Made by a program: the position numbers and the translations under genes. Source: Papaver somniferum (lineage: Eukaryota > Streptophyta > Magnoliopsida > Ranunculales > Papaveraceae). Taken from it: 64,000 nucleotides of DNA. Below, one piece after another: positions 1-13,760 of the stretch; position 1 is the first letter of the stretch, and each line of letters begins with the position of its first letter. Where the stretch lies: assembly GCF_003573695.1 (NCBI RefSeq), contig NC_039363.1, positions 148,460,826 through 148,524,825 of the forward strand, in the 5' to 3' direction. Under the pieces are notes generated by a model, which was given only the letters and a program-made list of their open reading frames with translations, did not search any database and was not told where the DNA came from.

Positions 1-91
1 CGGATCCTTCTTAAAACCTTAAAACTTTTTATTAGGATAACTTTAACATTTTTGATATTCTTTCTGCACAAAAGTATAACATAAAACTTCA

Positions 92-168
92 GAGTTTAGT
101 TTTCTCTAAATCACCTACGGTTGAGTTAGGAGTTTAATTTTCTCTAAATCACCTACGGTTGAGTTAGT
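92..168. repeat. Two-copy tandem repeat, 38-bp period
   Basis: The segment with tctctaaatcacctacggtt followed by gagttag occurs twice in tandem with only a few differences. No gene is seen in 1-450. Confidence 0.75.
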
Positions 169-451
169 TGCATTTGAAAAATTTTATTTGTGGAAGTAAA
201 GTGTTTGGCCCTGTTCCTACTTTCTTCACTCTCACAAGCAACGTAGTTAATTCCGGATTCTAGTTCGTCTCGGTTGGGACCAAGACACTGAATATTTTTA
301 TCTCGGGGAGATTTTTGAGGAGGTTCTCGGTGAAATCTCGGAGTAACTACCCAGATTTCGTTTTCGAATTTTATCTATATAGTATATATATATGCCGTTT
401 TTCAAACGTTTTTCACATATGATTGTGGGTAAATACCACCAATTTTTTAAA

Positions 452-733
452 CACAAAATTGGTTAAAAAGACCAAAATCAACAATTTCTGGGTGAGATGG
501 ACAGTTAGATTTTGATACTTTTTAAATGGACAAAAATGTAAAAATAGGCAGGATGTAACCAGTTTCATCGTGCCCATTTTCAAATATTTTTTCTTATTTT
601 TAATTTACACGGGATGAAACCAGTTTCATCCTAACTATTTTTTTTTGGTCATTTCACCCAAACTAGTTTTTACTCGTCCATTTGAACCGTGATTTAAAAA
701 TATTTGGACAAATGACCCATTTTCCGTTTTTTA
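452..733 (-). repeat. Left arm of a large inverted-repeat pair
   Basis: The reverse complement of this stretch matches 1200-1550 over about 280 bases with small gaps. Shared words include atgggtcatttgtccaaa, gttcaaatggacgagtaaaa, gggtgaaatg and the near-palindromic gatgaaac-tggtt-catcc block. It looks like a dispersed non-coding repeat present twice in opposite orientation, about 470 bases apart. Confidence 0.8.
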
Positions 734-1199
734 AAATAGAATAAGTCTTCATTAAAAATAATAGAAAACTCCAAATCCATACAAATTTCAAAAACTTCAA
801 CCAAGACTTCCGGTCAATTCCGACCGGGTCAAGCGAGATTCAACCAAAAATTCCGGTCAATTCTGGACGAATTCTATCTCGGCGGAATTTAAGCATTCCG
901 CTACCTTGAGAGCCGAAACTGGAATTTCCGGCAAAATCTCGGCCAAGACTACATTGTTCCTGAGATTGAGTAGACTTTAAAATATTTGATCCCACATGAA
1001 AGAAGCCCAAGAAAGAAAATTAATTTCAAGGACATGATAATAGTTTTAAATATACCCAAAATATCCTTCCCTGTTCTTTCATTTTGAGAAATAAAATTGA
1101 AAGCGAGTAAATTAATGAGAGAACGGTAGCAAAGAAAATTTTGGGAGGTTTTCAGCCTTTAATCTAAACCGATTGAGTGAGAGAGAAAGAGAGATAAAC

Positions 1200-1550
1200 A
1201 ACGGAAAATGGGTCATTTGTCCAAAAAAATTTAAAACATGGTTCAAATGGACGAGTAAAAATTAGTATGGGTGAAATGGACAAAAGAAAATAACAAGGAT
1301 GAAACTGGATTCATCGCGGCTTAAACTTAAAAATAGCAAGGATGAAACTGGATGCATCCTGATATAAATTAAAAATAAGAAAAAATATTTGAAAATGGGT
1401 AGGATGAAACTGGTTACATCCTGGCTATTTTTATATTTTTGTCCATTTGAACAGTATCTTTTTAATTTTTGTCCATTTAAACAGTATCAAAATGTACAAG
1501 TCTTTTTCACCCAAAAATTATTGATTTTGATCTTTTTAACCAATTTATTT
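1200..1550 (+). repeat. Right arm of a large inverted-repeat pair
   Basis: Inverted counterpart of 452-733. This arm has one extra copy of the aaggatgaaactgga unit (about 1295 and 1341) and a duplicated gtccattt-aacagtatc unit near 1441-1490, so it has expanded since the two copies separated. The 81-codon open frame at 1389-1634 is a by-product and shows no domain. Confidence 0.8.
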
Positions 1551-1555
1551 GTAAC

Positions 1556-2773
1556 TTTAGATTTTAGGTTACAGATTCTTTCAATATTATGCTCCATATA
1601 TTTTTTGGTGATATTTTATCTTATTTTTTCGTAGTATTCTTAAAATAAAATTTGCTTAAGGCTGGATTTTTAAGATCTACTTTTTATTCTTTCTGGGGTT
1701 CATAGATTTGGTGTTTATTGAGTGGTGTAGTTTCATTTTTTATTGTAAGCTACTAGTTTATTTGACTTGATATGGTCGCATATAAGGATAAGCTGCCGGC
1801 AGAGAAATGATCCGTTTTGGTAGAATTCCGAAAAAAGACGCAGCAGGTGGAGCTTGTCGGTTTGGCTCAAGCTATAGCTAGCATAAAGAAAAAAGATCAT
1901 TGACGAACCCATCAAGGGGCTAAAGGGGGCTATCTGGGTGGGACTTATGGATTTTTTTTTTTTTTTTACGTATTAGTAATCTGAATGGTTAAAGAGTTTA
2001 GCCCACTTATAACCTAACATGTGTTAAAATTATTTAAGAAATTATCAGAATTTAGTTATCATTTTATGTTTTTTCACTTTTGTCGTTTGAATATCCATGG
2101 AAACTCATTATTCCCTCCTTCGAATCACTCTTTTAATAATTTTCTACATATTTTACATATAATTTTTACAACTCGTATAATCTAAAATGCTATAAAAATT
2201 CTCTTATTAATTGCCTCACACCATGACTAGCCCTTCCTCATAGATGATCCTATTGTGTTTGTGGATATTAATTAAGGAGTTACTCTTTGTGTATTCAGCT
2301 TAATTTTGACATTTGTTTCTCTAGATATCATTTTTCCAAAATTTATTCATTCTCTTTGACTCACAATTTAGAATGACTAGGTGATTTTTGATCAAGATAT
2401 TTTCTACTTTGATGTGATTGCATAACTACGAGTTTATCATGATTTTATCAGGTTTTGCTTGGGCTTTTATATTGAAATCTCTTTAAAGTGTCTTTGAATA
2501 AGCTGAAATTTTATTAATGTATATATATGTATATATTTTTTTTTTACTTGAAGTAAGTCATTTATTCCACACCTGGATTAAAAGGTTGTTTGGATATTTG
2601 TGGGTCGAGGAAGAAATACACTCCATTCCATTGATGATGAGTTTTATTCGTGTATTTTTTGTATTTTCTTTTTTGATCGAAAGACAAAATTTATTAAGAT
2701 GCAAAAATGTACATGAGTTCTATCAAAGATAGAGAAAGAAGCAAAAGTAAAACTACATAAAAATGAGTCCAAG
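1556..2773. other. Intergenic, no gene seen
   Basis: AT-rich sequence with a T run at about 1951-1968. Short open frames here have no recognisable domain and low-complexity composition. Confidence 0.6.
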
Positions 2774-3260
2774 TACAATAGAACCTCCATATATTGAATA
2801 CTCTATATTATATTAATCATCTCTATATTTATAAAAAATTGTCGTCCCAACTTGGGACAGTTACAAGTAGTAATAACCTCTACATTTGATATTAATGGTT
2901 TTTTAGTCCCGCCTTAAGGAATTTACCTCATATATCAATAATCGACAATATATCGAAGAAATATAGATCTTGTTACGCAAATTTTACCATTCATATTAGT
3001 CATTTTCCTAGCACTGGATGACATTTCGATTTATTGGAAATAACTACTATACCTAATACTATTTATAGTTGTAGAAAACATTAAAAGTTCACCAGTAGCC
3101 TAACAAGTTCCTAGATACATACATGTATTTGTATATGGAATAATAAAAATGTATGTACATCATCTAATACAACTATAAATACATAAAATGCGCACTGAAC
3201 TTAAAATTTTACATTTTCTACGTGTACCTTTTTATATTAACTTGGAGGGGTTCTACTGTA
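2774..3260. mobile_element. MITE with inverted ends
   Basis: The left end reads caatagaacctcc and the right end reads, as reverse complement, cagtagaacccctcc followed by aagttaata (left: atatattgaata). An internal palindrome gtcccaacttgggac lies near 2846-2860. The length is about 485 bases and there is no coding capacity. Ends of the cagtagaacctc type are known from plant MITEs. I could not make out a clean target duplication. Confidence 0.6.
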
Positions 3261-6200
3261 TTAAGGTCTGAACTTGCTAAGTTCAAGCGCACTTGTTTGC
3301 CAGTAACAACTACCCAAAAGAGAACTAAAGTTTTATCCTCAATATCCAAGTTAACACTGGTTTTAAAGTTATAATCTTCCTTGAAAATGCGACAACTTCT
3401 TTGTTTCCAGATAATTGAGACGTCCAACAGTTTCCGGAATGAGATTCCAAAGGTAGTTACCCTGAGTTTGAAAAATGTGAATGATGTTAACCTCAAGTAC
3501 TACCATCTACATTGAATTGGAAACTACCCATGCCCAATATACTAGGTAAAATCATATACCAAACTCAGTGCGCATTATTATGAAAGAAAAAGGTGGTCTT
3601 GTGTCTTAATGCATGGTATTGTAGGAAATTACACGCGAGTTGTGCATTATTATAACTGTATGAAAAGATGAAGAAAAAGATAGTTTAGAGGAAGTTAAAT
3701 ATTGTATGTTCAGCCATTCGGAACTCCACTTTTTCAAAACAAAATAAGAAAGCAGTTTAAAAAACAATGAAGGGTGCAATCAATATCAAATATTTGTTCT
3801 AAGACGATCACATATTGACCTGTGGAATAACTTATTTTGATGCCATGACTAAAACAAATACTTTGATAACCCAAACTATCTCTTAAAAATAAATATACTC
3901 TTTAAAACGTAATATTGATACTAACTCTAATCATTAACAACTAATCATTAATATTGACATTAATCAAATAAGAGATTCTTGCCATTGTGAAAAATTGGTG
4001 GATAAGGGGCTATGTATAATTAATATTTCATGACCTCTTTTTGTCATATTCAGTATGCCACAACAAATTGGGTGTGCCTTAAATCAGGGTTCATTTATTT
4101 TAAGGGGTGCAAAAATTACATACCCAACCGGGCATATTTGTTGCATAAATCGAGTTTGTTCATTTGTTGATGTTAAAAGTAAAAAGTTTATGAAACATCT
4201 TTTGCTTTTGTTTTATTCATTTATTTGTAAACAATTGTTCCAAAGTTAAAATGGTTTTCATTAGTGTAAAATTACGGAAAAATTCGACATGATTTTCGTT
4301 CGCCACAATTACTGCACCTACTGTTTTTGGTTCGGGCCAAATTTATATGTTCAAGTTCGGCTGATACTAAATGCAATACTAACAGTGGAACATCTTGATT
4401 AGTGGGCGCGAAGATTACAAATTATAAGTTCGGTTGATAATATCAAGTGCAATCATATTAGCCGATCTGTTTTTCAAAACAAGGTTCAATAATCAAATTA
4501 TAAGCGAAACTATCTCCGTTGCGCCGAACTCTTTATAAATTTTTTTTCTAACAGTTCGACCTACAAAATGGACATTAAACCAAAAACCAAGAACCAAAAC
4601 CCATTTTCTAGTAGCAAGTACCGGGTTGGGTAGGAGAAAATGTTAGCTCCCGAATATAGGATATAGTTTTTCCGCCGGCCTGACCAAGCCTTGCACAACT
4701 CGGTAAAAATGGACATTAAACATCACAGAGAAATGTACCTGTATATTTTTAGCATAAGGTTCCTCATCCATGTATTTCATCTTCTGGACATCTTGAACTT
4801 GAGATGGAGGTTTAAGTTGAGTTTGAGTAAAATCATTCTCATAACTCAAAAAATAAGCCATTTCCAGATCTTTGTCGTAGTTGATGTATATTTTCTTAAC
4901 TTTTCAAGATAAAGATTAAACTTCCTCACTTAAATCAAACCGTTTTCAACAATCACAAAGTTCTCAAGATAAAATAAAAAAAATTCTTCAATTTTTCTTC
5001 TTTTACAATAACCTAACTATCCCTTAAAAAATAACACTGATACTAACTCTAATCGTTAACGACTAATCACTGAAATTAACCGCTAATTGAAAAATTGGTG
5101 CTATTTCATGACCTCTTATTGTCCGAGTCAGTATGCAACAAAAGTTTTGGGTACTGCCCCTCGAATAAAAAGCCCAAGAGTCCAAGACTCAATTTCATCT
5201 CACGAGGATTTTTGCACCGCTTTGTTAAAATCCTAGCACCGCGTGTATATCTGTCGGTTGATGCTTTTAGACTAGTTTGGGGACTACCCTGTATTTGGGA
5301 TCAGTTGTGACTTAGTAATCTTAAATCAGATCAAGACGATGAAAATTACATTATTATTATTCTAACAGTCCGACTACTTAAGAACCTACAAATGGAGGAA
5401 AAATTTCACTGAAATGTGAAGCAAGGTAGATATTTAGGAGAATGGACAATGAAAGGCCTTGGGCATCTAAGAATTTAGGATTGGCAGGATTTTAGGCGTG
5501 CACAGAACTGAGACAACTTGTGCAAGAGTGAAAAGAAAGAACAGGTATGGAGTTCACACAACTATCAGTATATCTCCAACCCTCCTAGCTCTCAAAAATG
5601 GAGAGGTTAATTATTGATTGATATTTGATTAGATGAGACGGACCACCATGATTGCATAAGTCAATATAGGTGGTTGATTGATTCGTTTCTTCTGCAGCTT
5701 CACTCTCCATGGACGGACGGACCTTATCTCTTTCGGTAGTCTTCAACTAGCTTCTTTTCTAAGATGTTTGTTAGTCTCAATCAAATCTCTGATCATGAAC
5801 GAGGATGTAATGCATGTGTTCAAAACTAGACCTCTAATGCAACCTTTATTCCCAACACTTCGTTTGTCTTACTAAGGACCATTTTGGTACGTACTCCCAC
5901 TAACATGTAAGGATAATTCAAAACTTGTTTCAACGTCCGCGTTTGATCAAGACGAGTATATACTTGATCACCACCATTCTTTCCGTCCTCATATTTCGTT
6001 GTTCTCTTTCTCATATTTCAAATTAGCAAAAAAGTTGTATTGAGAAAGAATGTCTGAACAAAAAGGATATGCATACAGGAATTCAATTATTTCAGATGTC
6101 CTATCTAGTTATGTGACAAGACTCAATCAAAGATAAGGGATTTAACCTTAAAGAGAAGATTGCGCAATTATGAACAAAGCATGCTGTAAGATGCTAGACC

Positions 6201-7120
6201 AGTTGAGAATCATTCAAGGCTTTTTTCTTTCTTATCGAGTCGGTCAAATACGTAAGTTAAATTGATTACTGGCCTTTATGGAGCTATCAGAGGGACCGGT
6301 AAGAGCGTGCTCGATGCCTTAGAGAAAGCGTAATGAGCAAAAATCCATGCATTTGACTTTGTTTCATGCATATATTCTCCCTAATGCAACTCTCTCTCAG
6401 CCTCTCTATCCAATATGCAAGTAGGAGTGGAATATCCACGAGCTAGCTTATAAAGAAAAAGTCACTATATGCTTAAAATGACATGTGATAACATACAAGA
6501 GAAATTTGATAACTCCAAAGAAGTACATGATCCAGATTAGACAAAAAGTTATCTAGATTTATTTTAGATCTTTTTACTAGGCATGACCGCATGTGTTGCA
6601 TCATCACGTGTAAAATCATATCACACGTTGGGCCTAGATAAATAAAGCTTCCACGTTGAACGATGAGGAAATTCTCGTTTTTTATTGGCGGAAATAGACA
6701 TTTTTGAGTTTTGTGAAACGAGCGTTTTGGCGAGGACACTTGGCAATGTATGATGGGTTCAAAAAGAATATAAAAAACATGAAAAAAGGAAGCCAAATTC
6801 AATTTGGAATTCATGACGTTACAATTCAGGCCGTGAGCATTTGGAATTCAAAAACGTGACCATGTTAGGAAACTATATCTAGCTGAAAGGGAAATCTAAT
6901 AATTTTATGAAACGAGAATTTAGGTGAGGACAATTGGAAACGTATGATTGGTTTAAAAAATTACAAACTCAAAAGGAAAACCTAACTTAGAATTTTATGG
7001 AAGTCCAAATTCAATTTGGAATTTAGGACTCTTTTTTCTAAATTAATATATAAAGGGGGAAAAATCTCGACACTATGTCGTATTACTTATAGTAGAATTA
7101 CAAAGAATAAGTTTCGAGTA
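3261..7120. other. Intergenic, no gene seen
   Basis: AT-rich, no conserved protein pattern in any frame. An imperfect direct repeat is visible: 6705-6815 and 6903-7025 share a gaaacgag-ttt-ggcgaggaca-like stretch, then cgtatgattggttt, then caaattcaatttggaatt. This suggests an old duplicated repeat. Confidence 0.5.
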
Positions 7121-7269
7121 AGCTTGTCTTGTGAAAAATATCGAAATATGATTTAGCAATTAGATGTAAAAAGGTCCTTAACAATATTAGTTGTGGATCA
7201 ATTGAAAATTGCCCATGCAAATTATCATGTCATTTGGGAATGTTTTAAACATCATAAGAGAGAAATATA

Positions 7270-9027
7270 AACCAACTGATATTTCTATACAGAAATACAG
7301 GAAGGTTTGCGAACCAGTTCGCAAACTGCAAGTTCAGTTGGGAACAATTCACGAACCCGGTTGGTGAACCGTGGTGAACTGAATTTTATAGTTGGATAAA
7401 TAGGCTAACAGTTGGCGAACCCGGTTCATGAACCATGGTCAACTAAGTTCGGTAGTCTAGTAGGGTTTGCGAACCCGGTTCACGAACCGTAGCACCCTGA
7501 TTCGTGAACAAGCCTTATGGTTGGCAAACCGTTGTACCAAATATCCCGATAATGTTTAGCAGATGCTTCAAGACTTATTATTTTAGTATATTTAGCATTG
7601 CTAAAACTCTCTTAAGCACTTCTAAGACTTCATTGATCACTTAAATACGTGTGTGTGTGTGTGTATGATGATTAATCTCTTAGGTGTTTAAATGAACATC
7701 AAATAGCTTTCAGTTCTCTGGCTAACTTGCCAAACCCAACAGTCATTATACACATTTTTGTAACCCAACCTATGTGTATAGTTTTCTATTGTATTTTAAA
7801 GACCTAAAGTGTTTTCTTAATTCTCAAGTTATCTTAGCTTGAAATCTAAGCTAATCTCGGTTTGAAACAATAAATAGAGCATCTCTGTCAACTGGGAAAA
7901 TCAATCCCTGGCACTTTGTGTCCTAGTTGATTCTAGAGTCGTCCTTTATTGACCTATGTTTCCTCTGTGAAACGTTATTAGGTTTACAACTAAAAAACTT
8001 CTCTTTGGGGATTCGTGAAGCCAGTTATGGCTATCTTTACCTTGATAGCTTGTGAATCCTGGTTTTCGTAATCTCTTTTAGGCAAGATAGATAGTAATCG
8101 CAAAGTTATCTTCGTCTCAAACTTTGTGATTCCTTGAGATATATATTTAAATACTGATCTTTCGAAGATTTTTATTGAGAGGTGGTTAAGAATCTAGGCT
8201 GCTCTTCGGGAGTCGTAAATTCAGGATTTGTGAGGTTTGCTAGCTTTGTCTATTGCAAATAGATTTCCACACCTTGATCTTTGATCTAAACAGAATTCAA
8301 ACATGTTTATCTGTTAGAGACAGATAGGTATCAAAAGTCTTCACTTTGGCTGAAACAACTCTTAGGATTTAAAGGACGTCATCTAAGGGAATCAAGAGCA
8401 TAGAACCTTGCGTGGTTCAAGATACGCAAAGAGCGTAACTGTAACTAAATCACTTGGAGGGTGGGTTCGGTCTCAACTACATTCCAGTCCGAAGTCTGAT
8501 AGTAGGACAGTGTCTGTAGCTGCTAAATACAGTGTGGTGTTCAATCTGGACGAGGTCCTGGGTTTTTTATGCTAATGTGGTTTCCTCATTAACAAAATTT
8601 CTGGTGTCTTATGTTTTTCCTTTTCCGCATTATATTTTTTATATTTATAATTATATATACATAGGTTACTACGTATTCGATCTAAGTTGATACTTCCGCG
8701 TAACTGTAATCGATTACGAGACTAGTTTCTTATAGAATTCGTATCTTGATAGATAGATAAAAAGTTTAATCATTTGGCAGAATTTTGGATTCGACTAGAT
8801 TGATCTTGGATATTAATTTTTAAGATCGTCAAAGTACTCTGCTTAACAATCAGGTTCATGGATCTTGTGTCTATATACATACTAATTGAGTAGAGGTTGA
8901 GATATAACTCTATACACATATTGTCAAGGATCATTAAGGTTGTATGTTTGCTATTATATTAAGTTTTGTCTGTACAGGTTGCCGAACGAAAAGTTGGGTG
9001 TATTTGGTATCCCCTGCATTTTCAACA
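7270..9027 (+). mobile_element. Retroelement-like non-coding block
   Basis: It begins with a cluster of cgaacccggttc-type repeats (7305-7530). It continues through a long non-coding stretch to a part (8545-8640: tggacgaggtcctgggtttt, gtttcctcattaacaaaatt, tctggtgtctta, ttttccgcattata) that matches 25330-25450 in opposite orientation. Both copies end in a ttttcaaca terminus (9027 here; 25027 there). It is probably part of an LTR retrotransposon or a related repeat; no coding domain was seen. The left edge is uncertain. Confidence 0.55.
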
Positions 9028-9301
9028 TGGACAAAGATGTTTGATGTGTCATTAAATAAAAAGAATTGTAAAAATTAATAAAATTGGATATAACCTCTAA
9101 TATTTAAGGGTATAATTGTAAACTAACTTAAATATAACATGTCTCACAAATCATAAATAGGAATTTGACAAATTTTATATATTTAGAAGGATTTTTGAAC
9201 GACGTACATAACGACCGTAAATACATATATCAAATATTCATATTTCTAGATTTTTTTTATTCCTTGAATGATTTTTTTTAAATTTTTATTCTTATTTTTT
9301 T

Positions 9302-9447
9302 AGTGTGCAGAGATTATCACGGTATTTTTAGAGTGCAACAATTATCAACAGTATTTTTTTAGTGTGCACATATTATCCATAACTTTTTCTAGTGTACAAC
9401 TATTATCCATAGTGTTTTTCTAGTGGGCAGTTATTATCCACAGTGTT
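9302..9447. repeat. Five-copy minisatellite, about 30-bp period
   Basis: Units starting at about 9302, 9331, 9361, 9391 and 9422 share agtgtgca, attatc-a and a T run. It lies just left of the 5' LTR at 9552. Confidence 0.75.
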
Positions 9448-9551
9448 AATTACTAACCTCTCATAATTGTTCATACTATAGTATGCATATAACTATAGGA
9501 GCTAAGAAACTCTCTTTTGATCCCATAATTTGTGCATTATATATGCCCAAG

Positions 9552-12400
9552 TGTTGATGGTGGATTTTTGACGAAGGCTAAAATTGTAAAATTGTACTTT
9601 GTATATTTATGATAGCTTCAGACGAATATATGAAATTCATATTTTATCGTTTAGACATGAAAGCTCATGTTCCGATGATTTCTGACTGATTATGTAATCT
9701 TTTCAGAGCGTGAATACATAATTATTGAAGTTTCTCATCCGATCTTTCAATATTCCGCGTATTTCATCATTTATACTGAGCAATTTCAGTATACCATGTG
9801 CAATTGCAATATCCGTTTCTGTATAAAATCAAGAATGATTGGACGGCTCCTAGATGGATTGACCATTATCATAGAGAGATAATGTCTTCAGGATGTCGCG
9901 ATGTTTCCTGACCATGTAAAATAAATGTTCAAGACGAGTATGATGCTTCTACCATCTCATATACCTCGATCCTTGAATAAAAGTAATGATCCTAGAAAGA
10001 TTGCATGCTAGTATAGAGCCATCAATTAATTAATTCTAGTACATTGTTCATCAATTGAATTCCTAGGAAATATTCTGTTTTCGCCATAATATTTTATTAC
10101 TTCAATTCGTAGCTTTTCACAGCTGAATACCGGGGATTAGTAATAAATATGCACCATTCGAGCATATGGATAACCACCGAGTAAGCCCGGAGAAAATGGT
10201 GCGTGTGTACTTAGTAATAATGCTCAAACGAGCACCCAAAATATGGAAGAATGAGGATATTGAGAGCTAAGCAAAAAAGGAGAAGGAAAAGAAAAAAAAA
10301 CGCATGGGATCAGGCCCACCGGCCATCCAGGCCACCGCCTGTCCTCCACTTTTCGATTTCGTGTATTTTTAATATTATTATTTCATGGTTTCATTAATTC
10401 ATGTCTCCCTCATTCGAGCAAACCCTCGGTTCTCCATATTTTGTCAAATATTGCTCGATTCACCGTAAGGCCTACAAATCACATAGTCCCATCACCATTA
10501 GGTATTTTTCACTAATAAATATTAAAACACTAATATTTTAATATTCTAAAATATTTTACGTTTAAGCAAAAACCCTACTTGCTTATTCACATACTGATGC
10601 CCGGGTTTTTTAATAAAGGTTTCGATTATATATGAGCATATATTTGTAAATTTATTATCTAAATCCTAATCATTTTGTTTTATTATGTAGGTACGCTTTT
10701 AAGACCAACAAACTCAAAAATCTTATCTACTTACCAATGTCAATGCAATCCACTTCTTTAATTGTTAGTTCGTGATATTTAGTATAATTAGCTTTCCGTT
10801 TTAATGATTCTAAAAATAATTCTCAAATGTCCAACCAAAAATACCAAAATTCTTAGGAATTGACGGACGTTGATATGGTGGTTCGTGCAACACTATGGTT
10901 GGGATTGGCCGGTCCGCTTGGCCACAACGGCGACCGGTCCCACATTCCTTAATCCATATTTTGGATAATATTTCACTTGGTTAATCCACCATATTTTGGT
11001 GAATCATTTACCAATTGGACAATCCTCCATACACCGCAAAGCCGGTATCTCCACCACCAAAGGCCGGTTCTCATACCCATTGGTTAGTCGGTCTCTCTAT
11101 CAATATTAGACAGTCCTCCGTCCCCTGGATCCAGAACTTCCTAAAATTAAGGTTTCAGATTTAATAATAATTCTAATCGACTCTGAGCATCAATTATTTT
11201 CTTATTTATCCAGTTATGAATATTTTAATTAATATTTAATGTTCGATCCTCATACCAACATTTTTGTTGCTCGACCGTCCAAGAAGCAATATTTCATCGG
11301 TCGATCATTAACTTGGTCGATCACTCAGTATTCCGTTGGAGGGCCATCAACTTGGTAAATCATCCAATATTTACCAATACTTTAATTTCTACTTTGTTAT
11401 TCGACAACTCATCACATGGTGGATCAAGAAGAGTATTCCATAACAACTCAGCAATATCTGATTACCTGTCAAATACTTGACATATCAGAATACATGTTGG
11501 TCCATGATCAATCCAGCAATCTCATTATACCAACATTCATCAATCCAAAATACTCGAGTATCACTGCTGCCTCCACTGGCACAATGATAAAGCAGACACC
11601 TTATGCTTTATCCATCACATCTAACATTATTCATTGAAAATTATGCTCGATTCGTCAAGGATAATACTCACAATCTATCCAAGTCAACAATTGACCAATT
11701 AAATACACGGCTGCCTTGCAGACTTCATGAGACATCATCATGTCACATGGGTGATATTCACTGGGGTTTTGGTTTGGTGGCCTACAACATGTGCTATGTA
11801 ACAGTACATCCACGGCGAGAAAGTGAGCAAGTCATGCTGGAAGTTGAAGGAGTAAGTGAAGTAGTGGATGGATAATCGACCAAGTATCACGCGCAATGTG
11901 GAACTGGTTCAACCACGATTTCCCACTTCCCAATTCTTCCACTCCTCTTCAACCGTCACACTTACTAGAGATCAGTGTGTTATCTACTTCTGCAATATAA
12001 ATAGATTCATAAACCTATGATTTGATAATTTAACAAAATTCAGTCAAACTTCACTGAACAAAACTCAATCAATCTGATCATGATTTACCGGCGGTCCACC
12101 AAATTTGCAGAAGTCTCCAACATGGAGAATTCAACATATCACAATCCATCAATCATCATTGATTTCATACAATTCTCAACTTCCCACATACAAATCGACT
12201 GTCATCCCTCTTTATGACTGAATTGACTCTAGATTATCTTGGTTTAGGCCCGAGTCATACAGATTGATCTCTTGAACTCAAAACACTCCCATGTAGTGCA
12301 TCTGTTAAAGGTTTAGGAAATTTTATTAATTGAGGATTCGCCTACTGCACAACTCTCCACTTTTCCTTGAAAACCATCAAATCGTTTTTACCCATCAACA
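9552..12400 (+). mobile_element. 5' LTR of plus-strand Gypsy-type element
   Basis: It starts tgttgatggtgg and ends cccatcaaca, so it has TG...CA ends. A second, truncated copy at 19982-22165 is similar over its whole length, including the gacgaatatatga block, the ggccggtcc block and the catggtggatcaagaa block. A TATA box (aatataaatagatt, about 11994) precedes the R/U5 part. The sequence directly after the LTR (gattggcgaacacaatggga) is in the primer-binding position. LTR copies differ at many sites, so the insertion is old. Open frames inside (11416-11875) are not genes. Confidence 0.8.
11990..12005 (+). promoter_or_regulatory. TATA-like box in the 5' LTR
   Basis: ctgcaatataaataga. The related LTR at 49499-51924 carries gtataaatagg at the matching place on the minus strand (about 49870), which supports it as the retroelement promoter. 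Confidence 0.5.
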
Positions 12401-12419
12401 GATTGGCGAACACAATGGG

Positions 12420-13760
12420 AGATTAATCTCTCAGTCGCAATCTCTATTCGTCAAATATGTTTGATCTTATCTCATGATCAGTTACCAATCCGAACCCTAA
12501 AGCTAACAATGCTAGCACTAGCAAAAATTACGATACTCCAATCACTCCTCCTGTTTCCAACAATGGTGCTATTGATACCACCTCTCCTATAAACAATACT
12601 GGTGTTAATGCTAATTCCAACATCAACAAGGTCAACAATTCTCTTTTCAGCCGTGTCCCTGAAGAAATCAGAAACAATCCACCTACCTTAGCCGATTTCA
12701 TAAAGACGCAAGAAATTCTTGCCAAGAATTAAGTGGGTATGGCTGCAACAAAAAAAGAGTTGTGCGTTTATCTCAAGACTATCAATCTGAGAAACACATA
12801 GCCATACAGAGAAGGTAGAAGCTAAGGAAACGTCTAGCCGATGACCTTGGAAACTCCACGATCCATGTCCCGCAAGTTGACGACGTCCGCAATGTTGTTG
12901 ATAATCCACTAGAGAAAGAACAATCAAGCTTCGTCACACATGAAGGTTTGAAGCGCTTTTTGGAGAACCGTGAGAAAAAAATGAATCATTAATTATCACA
13001 TGTCAACCGTCACCAGCCTCCATATCCTTCCGACGTGTTGATAGTTCCTCTTCCCAAAGGTTACACTTCTCCAACATTCACGCTTTATGATGGAACAGAA
13101 AATCTCGATAGCACGTTTCACGATGCCTTGAATCATGGGGCGAGCATGAATACAACCATGTTGTCTGTCTAAAGGAATTTTTGAAGTCTCTGACAGGCAG
13201 AGCATATGCATGGTACAATAACATCACATCAGGAAGCATCGTCAGTTTGGGAGAAATGGTTAATGCTTTTTATAGGAAATACTTCTTCGTGTCAGAACAG
13301 GTTACATTATCTGATCTGTGACGGATGTTCTAGAGGAATATCGAACACCCCAATGATTACGTGAAGATGTTAGGAATCCAAGCCTTGGATTGTCATGATC
13401 CAAATGTCACTGTACAACAATTCGTAGACTTGTGTATCAATGGAAAACCACCGTTTCCAGACCTTCTCGGGTCTTCATGAGTATCCAAGAGATCAGCAAC
13501 CACTGCACCTGCCTTGCTGGAAAGGGAAAAATGTACAAAGTTTCAAAGACCGAGGAGCCTCGTGATACCCATTGTCACTTCAACACACAATACAATCTTC
13601 AACCTTCCATGAATATTGTTTCCAAAGGAAGAAAGAGAAAAGATACCTCTTCAAAGGTACAACATCCCAAGCGTGCTCCAGCACCCAAGCTCCGCAAGCA
13701 CGAATTAATCAAACCTGAATTACGACGGCTCCGACCCAGCGTCTTCAACAAAAAGTAAGA
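12420..13760 (+). pseudogene. Decayed Gypsy gag
   Basis: Translation shows gag-like pieces, for example LYDGTENLD near 13085 and SLTGRAYAWYNNITSGSI with VNAFYRKYFF near 13180-13285, the usual gag core order. Frames are broken by several stops (for example around 13320-13335). The right part, 13432-13758, is a basic open stretch that fits a nucleic-acid-binding gag C terminus, but no zinc knuckle is seen. Confidence 0.75.

Noticed and set aside
11416..11875. Open frames of 73 and 90 residues
   Set aside because: They lie inside the 5' LTR and the matching 3' LTR copy has them broken or different.
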